Source: Amborella trichopoda
Taxonomy: Eukaryota; Streptophyta; Magnoliopsida; Amborellales; Amborellaceae
Assembly (NCBI RefSeq): GCF_000471905.2
Contig: NW_006494931.1
Location: 8,451,093-8,515,092, forward strand
Length of the DNA stretch: 64,000 nt
Direction of reading: 5' to 3'
The position numbers and the translations under genes are program-made. The notes below the pieces were generated by a model, which was not told the DNA's origin, searched no databases, and saw only the letters and a program-made list of their open reading frames with translations. Numbering within the stretch: position 1 is the first letter of the stretch; each line of letters begins with the position of its first letter. Positions 56,572 to 64,000 of the stretch are shown here, in pieces.

Positions 56572-57420
56572 ATGATTTTCTTTCTCAAGGAATATCACGA
56601 TGTCTTCACCTGGTCATACGATGATATGCCAAGGTTAGATCCCACATTGTTGCAACATCACCTAATATTTGATGAAGGGGGAAAGCCTATAAGGCAGAAA
56701 CTCCGACGTCAAAAGACCCACCTTGAGCTCAAAATTAAGGAAGAAATTGATAAACTGCTCAAGAAAAAGTTCATTACCCCCGTCGATTACTCAGAATGGT
56801 TAGCCAACATAGTGTTCGTACCTAAGAAAGACAAGAGGATCCGAGTTTGTGTCGATTACCGAGACCTCAACAAGGCATGCCCCAAGGACAATTTCCCGTT
56901 ACCAAATATAGATGCCTTAGTCGACAAAACTGTAGGGCACGAGATGTTGTCATTCATGAATGGCCTTTTGGGTTACAACCAAATCCTCATGGCAGGAGAA
57001 AACCAGACCAAAATGTCATTCATAACGCAATGGGGAACCTACTGCTACTGTGTCATGCCCTTTGGTCTAAAAAATGTAGGGGCAACTTATCAACAGGCAA
57101 TGACTAACAACTTCCATGATTTAATGCATACCATCATGGAAGACTATGTCGATGACATTCTGGTCAAGTTGAAGGCCAGGTCTGATCATCTCACCAACCT
57201 GAGAACCATTTTCAAAAGACTCTGAAAACATCAACTCAAACTCAATCCATAGAAATGTGCCTTTGGAGTTGAATCCGACAAATTACAAGGCTTATAGTGA
57301 GCCAAAGGGGCATTGAGGTGGACTCATCAAAAATACGAGCCATCACTGAAATGCCCCTTCCGTAAAACATCAAAGAAATTTGTGGGCTTCAAGGTCGCAT
57401 GCTAGCCATAAGGCATTTAA
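56572..57420 (+). pseudogene. E2 reverse transcriptase
   Basis: 217 codons (56572-57225) give HDVFTWSYDDMPRLDP, IRVCVDYRDLNKACPKDNFP, motif A LSFMNGLLGYNQI, CYCVMPFGLKNVGATYQQAM and the YVDD box (57145-57156). The first catalytic Asp of motif A is Asn (codon AAT at 56959-56961), a G-to-A change that alone would abolish activity, even though YVDD is intact. The thumb follows after a stop (HQLKLNP, stop, KCAFGVES). The sequence is of the Ogre/Tat type. Confidence 0.9.
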
Positions 57421-58004
57421 TTTCATAACTGGCTTACAAGTGTGCGTCGTTCAATAGGCTTTTTAAGAAGGATACCCCATCGATATGGGATAATGAATGC
57501 TAAGAAGCGTTCAATCAAATCAAGGAGTACCAAACCTCCCATCCTTAGTCCACCCAGTCCAGACAAACCCCTATTCCTATACATATCTGTGAAAGATGAG
57601 ACCATGGGGGCAATGTTAAGACAATATGATGACCATGAAAAAGAACAAACGATATACTACATCAGCAAAACTATGGTGGACTACGAGACAAGATACACGG
57701 ATGTGGAGAAGCATGGTTTGAGGCTTGTGTGGGCCATGCAGAAGTTAAGACACTATATCTTATCTCATTCAGTCAATCTCATCTCAAAAATTGACCCACT
57801 CAAGTACCTATTGGGAAGACCAGTCCTTAACGGATGTTTGGCAAAGTGAAGAATGTTATTGAGCGAGTTCGAGATCGAATATGTCACTCAAAAATCGATC
57901 AAAGGACAAACCATTGCTGACCACTTAGCTAAACACGCACTGCCATATAACACTCCCGTTAACACGAATCTCCCTGATGAGAACCTCTTCATAATTGAGC
58001 ACTC
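57421..58004 (+). pseudogene. E2 RNase H
   Basis: The frames read KPPILSPPSPDKPLFLYISV, DETMGAMLRQYDDHEKEQTI, DYETRYTDVEKHGLRLVWAM and HYILSHSVNLISKIDPLKYL, then after a stop at 57847 FEIEYVTQKSIKGQTIADHL. It lies directly downstream of RT and upstream of the archaeal-type RNase H start. The region before 57520 is frame-broken. Confidence 0.8.
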
Positions 58005-58107
58005 AATTTGGAAGCTGTACTTCGGCGGTGCAAGGAACGAATACGGGTCAGGTATAGGTCACCAGAGGAGATTTTAATGCCAACAACCATCAAATTGAAT
58101 TTCCCAT
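58005..58107 (+). pseudogene. E2 archaeal-type RNase H, first 35 codons only
   Basis: WKLYFGGARNEYGSGIG, then in a shifted frame SPEEILMPTTIKLNFP, is the start of the second RNase H of Tat elements. The first Asp of YFDGA is Gly here. The domain stops abruptly at 58107, where chromovirus LTR sequence begins, so the rest of E2 is outside or lost. Confidence 0.8.
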
Positions 58108-58925
58108 TGTCACACCCCTGACCACCGTACCTTACGCGGCGACAGGTGATCGAGAGTGAGTTCGTGATTCAATGTACTGTTTTTCACTCAGGTAGGAGTG
58201 GACTCAATGCCTTTTCATTCGGAAATCGAGCAAACCATGGAAGAGAGCTAAAGTGACAAGCTTAACTAGTAGAAGAGTAAGGAAAAACTCTGCAGACCAA
58301 AATTCATAATAAAAAAATCTTCCAAAATATTACATTCAGTTTGGGGCATCTAGGCACAATATTACACTTATCCACCAAGAACAAAACAAAACCACGGTAA
58401 AAAAGCCCAAACATAATCAAGGTCTAAGCACCTTCTTCAAGAACCCTAGCTTTCTCTTCAAGCCGCCAATCATGAACTTCCAGCACTGTACCTGCCACTA
58501 TCAATCTATAAGGAGAGGAGAAATAATGGGATGAGCAATACATTCCAATAAGCAGGTCTAGTGCTATGCATCTGTGGTGGTTCTATCCATATGTGACAAT
58601 AATACAGTTTATTAATATAAAGTCATAATTAAACATAAATGCATATCAAGTCAAGACAACGAATATGAATATTTCATTTAAATGGCACTCATCACTAAAT
58701 CAATGCGATCAGATCCTTCAATTAATGAAATCATAAATCATTCCATCATTATAATGCTAAACATTCCTTATAAAGAAATTCAATCATTACCCACGCACTC
58801 CCTAAATCACCAACTCTCGCAGTACAAGCCCTATCCATCAGGCTAAGCCAATCCTATATCTTAAGACATCTACCATCACATAGGAGAGAGGGTAATGACA
58901 AGTGGGGTATCCACTTGCTTGCATG
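58108..58925 (-). mobile_element. Chromovirus LTR 3' portion
   Basis: The minus strand ends GGTGGTCAGGGGTGTGACA at 58108, the common 3' end of plant Tekay/Del-type LTRs. Since no TGGTATCAGAGC primer site follows, it is the outer end of a 3' LTR. 58805-58925 matches in inverted orientation the LTR piece near 34770-34865. At 58925 it runs directly into integrase coding sequence, so the start of the LTR, the polypurine tract and most of integrase are missing. Confidence 0.7.
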
Positions 58926-59286
58926 TCAAACACTTAGCAATAAATTGTGCCACATCTTGCTTCATGTTGTTCCACCAGAAGGTCTTTTTCAAATCTTGGT
59001 ACATCTTTGTACTCCTTGGGTGTACCATGTAGCGGGAGTGGTGTGCTTCCTCTAGGACAGCCCTTTTTATCTTCTCATCCTTAGGAACACACACTCGGCC
59101 TCTAAACCTTAACAAGTCATCACTTATAAAGAAATATGCTTTTCCTTCCATTTTTATTTCTTCAAGGATTTTTGTCAACTGAGGATCTCCTTTTTGGGCC
59201 GCACGAATTTGTTGAAGGATTTGGGGTTCCATTCTCAAACATAACAGCATTCCTTCCCCCTCATTACGGGGTTGAGATGGGTGCCT
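58926..59286 (-). pseudogene. E3 integrase, zinc-binding N-terminus only
   Basis: Minus-strand reading: EPQILQQIRAAQKGDPQLTK, LLRFRGRVCVPKDEKIKRAV, EEAHHSRYMVHPRSTKMYQD and FWWNNMKQDVAQFIAKCLTC, giving the H-H-C-C zinc site. Just after CLTCKQV the sequence switches to LTR, so the catalytic core and C-terminal chromodomain region are deleted. Confidence 0.85.
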
Positions 59287-59784
59287 CTACACCACATCTT
59301 CTAACAGCTTCATTTCTCGAACCATCAAATGTGCCACGGAGACCATAACTTTTCGACTTAATGTGTTGGCTACTACATTAGTCTTGCCCGGTTGGTAATC
59401 AATTGTATAGGCATAATCATTCAATATGTTCATCCATCTTCTTTGCCTCATGTTTAGCTCTTTCTGGGAAAACAGATACTTGAGACTCTTGTGGTCCGTG
59501 AACACGTTAAACTGGGCCCCATAGAGGTAGTGCCTCCATATTTTTAACGCAAATACTACTGCCACGAGCTCCAAGTCATGAGTGGGATAGTTTTGTTCAT
59601 GCGGCTTTAGCTATCTGGAGGAGTAAGCAATAACTTGACCTCTCTACATAAGTACACATCCGAGCCCTTTATGGGATGCATCGGTATAAACCACAAAGTC
59701 TTCATTTTCTTCGGGCAAGGCTAATATTGGGGTTGTGACTAGTCTCTTCTTAAATTCCTAGAAACTCCTCTCGCACTCCTCTGA
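59287..59784 (-). pseudogene. E3 RNase H
   Basis: 59574-59287 reads [60 protein letters not shown] and ANTLSRK, the conserved C-terminal RNase H of chromoviruses. 59784-59575 holds its start (LPEENEDFVVYTDASHKGLG), with stops such as that after GCVLM and in YSSR, stop, LKPHEQNYP. Confidence 0.88.
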
Positions 59785-60414
59785 TCATATAAATTTTGCA
59801 TTCTTCTGGGTCAGCCGAGTTAGGGGGAGCGTTATCTTTGAGAATCCTTCTACAAAGCACCTATAGTACCCTATCAGTCTCAGGAACCTACGAACCTCAG
59901 CCACATTTGTTAGCCTTTCCCACTTAAGTACGGCTTCGATCTTAGAGAGGAAGACCGTGATCCCATCCTTAGTAATAATGTGTCCAAGGAAGGCCACACT
60001 GGGGAGCCAAAACTCGCTCTTGCTCAACTTAGCATACAATCTTTCCGACTTCAAAGTTTGCAAGACCATCCTTAGATGCTATTCATGCAGTTCTAGCTTA
60101 TTTGAATATATCAAGATATCATCGATAAACACCACTACAAAGTCATCTAGGAACGATATCATAAGAAACTCATAGTGACCATATTGAGTTCTGAAAGCAG
60201 CCTTTGGGATGTCTCCCTCCTTGACCCGCAATTGCTGATAACCCGATCTAAGGTCAATCTTCAAAAACACTTGGGCTCCTTGGAGTTGGTCAAAGAGGTC
60301 ATCAATATTAGGAAGAGGGTACGTATTTTTCACCTTCACTTGGTTCAACTGCCTATAGTCAATACATAATCTCCAGGACCCATCCTTTTTCTTCACAAAC
60401 AGGACCGATGCAAC
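59785..60414 (-). pseudogene. E3 reverse transcriptase with in-frame deletion
   Basis: 60396-60079 reads [20 protein letters not shown], motif [17 protein letters not shown] with its Asp, HYEFLMISF, then directly [17 protein letters not shown], with the FIDD box at 60118-60129. About 20 residues that normally lie between these, including the F-G-L-x-N-A-P box, are missing without loss of frame. 60069-59785 continues with LYAKLSKSEFWLPSVAFLGH and IGYYRCFVEGFSKI. A TAG stop (near 60415) replaces the Trp expected before the APV/ASV segment. Confidence 0.9.
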
Positions 60415-61185
60415 CTAGGGCGACACACTAGGTCGGATAAATCCCTTATCCAATAATTCCTGCAACTGCTCTTTTAACTCTTTCAATTCTGCTGGGACCA
60501 TTCTATAAGGGGCTTTAGAAATGGGAGCGGTGTCAGGTACTACCTCTATCTCGAACTCAATTTCTCGTTTTGGAGGTAGGGATGGCAATTCTTTTGGGAA
60601 CACCTTAGGGTATTCTTTAACTATGGGTATCTCTTCTAACTGGGTCTGAACATCCCAATTCTCTACTGCATATGCCAAATATCGTACACATCTCTTAGCC
60701 AAGAGGCAAGAGGCCCGGAGGGTAAAGATAAAGTGCAGAGGACAAGTATCCCCTATGCCCTCAAGGTGAACTTCTGCTTGATCCAGACGTTTAAATGTTA
60801 TCGTCTTTTCATGGCAATCGACGGTGGCATGGTGTATAAACAACCAATCCATGCCTAGAATTACATCAAAGTCTTGAATATCTAGGTGGATCAAGTCTAC
60901 TGGTAGGTCACACCCATCAATTGTAATCTTACATTGTTTATATACTTTATCAGTTTCCATAGGTACATACTACTAAAGTGTAATTGAGACATGCAGGTGT
61001 AGCATTCATGTGCCGAGAAAAATGGGGTGCAACAAATGAATGAGACGATCCAGGGTCAATTAAGACTTTAGCATTAATATCAGAAATTGAGAGCATACCT
61101 CTGATCACCGAGGTGGATGCCTTAGCCTCTTGTTCAGTGAGTGTGAACACTCATACTTGGGTCTCTGGGCGATCCTCGGTCTTCA
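60415..61185 (-). pseudogene. E3 aspartic protease and linker
   Basis: 61150-60950 reads MFTLTEQEAKASTSVIRGML and NAKVLIDPGSSHSFVAPHFS, where DPGSS is the protease site with its Asp kept. 60960-60415 continues with LIHLDIQDFDVILGMDWLFI, HHATVDCHEKTITFKRL and the linker into RT (LPPKREIEFEIEVVPDTAPI, ELKEQLQELLDKGFIRPSVS). A frameshift near 60955 separates the two parts. Confidence 0.85.
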
Positions 61186-61386
61186 TCATTGGCAGTCCTT
61201 CGCCCAGTGGCCAGGATTGCCGCATTTCAAACATACATTCTTGTTCTGGTACCATTCCGCGGAAGTGTGGTTGCTTCTCCTACAATAGGTACAAATCGGG
61301 CGTCGGTTATTGCCCGAAATACTCTTCAGAATTCTTGGGTTAGGTGGGTATGGTCTCCCTCTATAAGGTATAGTTAGTCTCATCAT
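61186..61386 (-). pseudogene. E3 gag C-terminus with zinc knuckles
   Basis: 66 codons end CLKCGNPGHWAKDCQ, a canonical CX2CX4HX4C knuckle (61192-61233). Before it CTYCRRSNHTSAEW looks like a first knuckle whose last Cys has become Trp. The capsid part of gag is missing: only about 115 bp separate this frame from the primer-binding site, so roughly 1 kb of gag has been deleted. Confidence 0.8.
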
Positions 61387-61502
61387 TCCTTTCGGCTTTT
61401 AGGATTTCTGAGATGACGGTGTGGGCAACCATATCTTATTCCCAAGCTTATACTAGATACAAATAAATAAAAAAAAGACTCATAATGGTAACAAGGAATA
61501 TA

Positions 61503-61516
61503 GGCTATGATACTAA
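61503..61516 (-). promoter_or_regulatory. Primer-binding site of E3
   Basis: The minus strand TTAGTATCATAGCC matches the initiator-Met primer site TTGGTATCAGAGCC with two changes (G to A, G to T). It marks the end of the 5' LTR at about 61524. Confidence 0.7.
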
Positions 61517-61523
61517 TAAAAGT

Positions 61524-63620
61524 TGCTTATATGATCTAGCTTGGTGTATGTATTCATTTTTTTTTTATTCTTTTTCTTTTCTTTTTCTTTTTCTTTTCCG
61601 GTTAAACCACTTACAAATAGTCTCATTACAATAAATTGACTTGAAAGAAATAAAGAAAATAAAACTTGGATCTAAAACTGGATGTTATTAAAACCACTCT
61701 TTCATTAATCAATCAAAACCACAACACTAAACTTGGGAATAACAAAAGATAAAAGCAATTAATAAGGAAAAACACAAGAAATAGGATGTCGAAGATTACC
61801 TCAACTGGGCATAATACATCCCACACCGAGTCAGCACCTCTAATGATCCGAGATTAATGGTCAACCTCAATCTCCAAGATGGGAAAGCATAAGGGTCAAA
61901 CCTCCAATGAAAAAAGAACTCTTATCACAAGGTTAGATCTCAAACTAAGCTCTTAACCCCTTAAGTACCTAAATGAGAGAGATGTGATTCTCTACACTAA
62001 ACCCTTAACCTCTAAGCCATGAGAGAGATAGAAGATGGGAGAGAGAGAGAAGATGAGCACCAAGGCTAGGCTAGGTGGAATGTGCCACTTCACAAGAGGA
62101 GAGAGAGAGAGAGACTACTTGGGGTGTGCCCCCTAAGAGATGAGAGAGAGAGACTTCTATGTGGGGTGTGCCCCTCTAAGAGAGATATGGGAGAGAGAAG
62201 AGAGAGATGTATGTTCGTAAAAAAGGTAAAGAGACTCCCTATTTATAGTGTTTCAATGAGGCTAGGGTTTCTCAGGGTTTCCATATGGTTGGCCACCTTA
62301 GTGAGATTGAATTTGCATCATTGATCTTGGGTGACTTGTGGAGTGGGAGATGTGAGCCACCCATTCGATAAATTAGCCATCAAGATCTTATGGAATATAC
62401 TGGAACCTTTATCGCCCATTTTTTAAATTAATTTTTCATTAATAAATTAATTATGATAATAATCAATTATAATGTTGTACATTCCAATTTCATGCACAAG
62501 TCTTTAATTTCCTTCCATGTTTGATTTCAAAATCTCCATAAAATTAAACATTTCTAAAACACAATTTTTTAAGCGTCAAGCCAACTTGCTTGAGCACACA
62601 AAATAGAAAGTAGAAGGGGGTGAGACGTGCCACCCTAGGTGGGCTCTCATGGGCCCCACCAATGGCCCATGTATATTAATGGCCCCCATGCAATAATAAA
62701 ATATTAGAAATAAAATTTTGATTTTTAAAAATAAAAAATAATTATTAATTCTATTTTAATATTTAAAATAATGAAAATTTAATATCTCTTTTTTTATGAA
62801 TTCAAATTATACAAATAAAAAACCTAGAGATTCAGAAAAATTCAAACAACAATTTCAAAATTCAAACAACATCAAAACGATTATAATTAAATACTTTTGA
62901 TGGGAATTGGATCCATATAGTCTAGGAATAATAAGACGCTGGAGCACTCCACCTTCTACTGCGGACCACGGTCCACACTTACCTCCTCAAACTGACCAAG
63001 CGATTCCCAAGATCGATAGTCCATTGCAGGGGCTCATTATTGGGCCACCAAAGTCAGCCAATAGACAAGACCTAGTCTGTGGATTTCAGGTTCCCTTCGA
63101 GAATAGGGATAATCTCTCGCAGATGCACATGTTTCACCCTGAAAGGTGGTTCACTTTCCTGATACGGCTATCATATGTGCACAGTCTGTGACGGTACTGG
63201 GATGAAGCTTTGGCCCCCGACTTTAAGGGTCACCATTACACACAAGGATCACACAATCCCTCAGCTCACTCATTCGGGCATACTCCGACCTCATCAAGAG
63301 ATGACCTATCATAACTTTAATCGGTTTAATCTCTACGCCCAGGTAATCTAGGTTTTTCCTAACCGACTAGCCTAACACGTCAAGTTCAATCTGGTTTCAG
63401 CAAATATCATTTGCTTAGTATGGTTCACACAGAACCATACTCCCACTGAGTTCAAGTTTCATTCTATCAAATGTTTAATTATAAGCACTCATAAGGCCTT
63501 TAATGGCCACATATACTCAACAAGCCCACCTAAGCCAGTCGGTACAAAAAGGTCCGCAGGCCGCCAACCCACCAAATTTTCAAACAATGTTTCTTGATAT
63601 GTCCGTGGCACACACATGGC
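61524..63620 (-). mobile_element. E3 5' LTR (right boundary approximate)
   Basis: The minus strand ends CATATAAGCA before a 7-bp spacer and the primer site. A TATA box lies at 62238-62248. R-U5 (62210-61524) contains GAGAGAGA-rich stretches with a repeated GGGGTGTGCCCC word (62118 and 62162). U3 contains an AT-rich middle (62690-62880) and a GC-richer part (62920-63480) with no coding content. The right end is set near GTGGCACACACA at 63603-63614 by the CA end only. The LTR is not alike at its end to the LTR piece at 58108, so these may come from different elements. Confidence 0.5.
62238..62248 (-). promoter_or_regulatory. TATA box of E3 LTR
   Basis: The minus strand reads CACTATAAATAGGGAG, a strong plant TATA form, upstream of the GA-rich leader. 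Confidence 0.65.
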
Positions 63621-64000
63621 TATTTCTTTGAAGAAAGATGACTTTTTTTGTCCTTTTCCTACCCAATAATGAGGAAATAATAAAGGTGGGCCATGTATCT
63701 TTTTTTGACATAAAAAAAAAAAAAAAAAATCCATGGATCGCCTTCTTCTCCCAAGTCAATCTCGATAAAACCATCTACGGTAGCTTGACCACCCTCATTG
63801 AGTTTCCAAGGGGCAGACTCTGCTTTTGAGACAAGGACTTCTTCTTCCTCTTCATGAGAGATCTCTTTACAAACTTCGGTAGATGTAAGAGCCCGCGCTT
63901 ACAATCAGACTTCGCCTCCACAAGACGTATTGTTTTTTGTACATCTTGGGTTGGTAGCCAAGTCGAATTATAATTTTGGCCTATTTCTTCAACCGCCACC
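63621..64000. other. Window edge, unassigned
   Basis: An A run at about 63711-63729 sits in AT-rich sequence. A minus-strand frame (63999-63775) reads LPTQDVQKTIRLVEAKSDCK and KRSLMKRKKKSLSQKQSLPL and could be the edge of a coding region, but no domain is recognised and it is cut by the window end. Confidence 0.3.

Noticed and set aside
63775-63999. Minus-strand frame at the window edge
   Set aside because: Lys-rich, no recognised domain, truncated by the window; not reported as a gene.

Overview
The window looks like the repeat-filled intergenic DNA of a seed plant, probably a flowering plant. I recognise no intact host gene, RNA gene, CRISPR array or bacterial feature. Almost everything identifiable is a decayed, nested transposable element: Ty3/gypsy elements of the Tat/Ogre group and of a chromovirus (Tekay/Del-like) group, one Ty1/copia remnant, two LINE remnants and several small terminal-inverted-repeat elements. 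Every coding region carries stops, frameshifts, deletions or lost catalytic residues.

Layout. 1-5.0 kb: AT-rich DNA with short non-autonomous elements (hAT-like at 2553-3111, a MITE at 3771-4143). 5.06-5.9 kb: LINE 3' end (minus). 6.36-7.52 kb: copia 3' LTR and pol remnant (minus), interrupted at 7518 by a plus-strand Tat LTR (7518-11305) with primer-binding site and broken gag to about 12.99 kb. There it meets, head to head, a minus-strand LTR of the same family (13016-16196). 16.3-20.3 kb: a partial LTR of that family and a region of different tandem repeats. 20.3-29.7 kb: the most complete Tat element, on the minus strand (integrase, a duplicated RNase H-aRNH block, RT, gag), with PBS at 29843-29861 and 5' LTR at 29864-32948.

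33-34.9 kb: plus-strand chromovirus-like LTR piece. 34.9-38.4 kb: tandem repeats, a TATA-bearing LTR-like stretch and an unrecognised ORF. 38.5-38.9 kb: second copy of the MITE. 39.2-43.56 kb: Ogre-like LTR, PBS, leader and gag (E1), cut by a Tat LTR fragment (43561-44748), then a minus-strand LINE (44749-48260). 48.4-48.9 kb: a coiled-coil ORF with stops. 48.9-58.1 kb: second Ogre-like element (E2: LTR, PBS, leader, gag, PR, RT, RH, start of aRNH), ended at 58108 by chromovirus LTR sequence. 58.1-about 63.6 kb: minus-strand chromovirus E3 (partial integrase, RNase H, RT, PR, zinc knuckle, PBS, LTR).

The most unusual signal is in the transcribed part of the Tat LTRs. Each copy has, at the same place, a tandem array of about 50-60 bp units built as a purine/pyrimidine-rich spacer plus a GC-rich imperfect palindrome. 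The palindrome sequence differs completely between copies. Inside single arrays, paired substitutions keep the stem intact (perfect 10-bp and 12-bp stems of different sequence at 13878-13908 and 14338-14368). I found no evidence of a new enzyme system; the novelty is in repeat architecture and element rearrangement.
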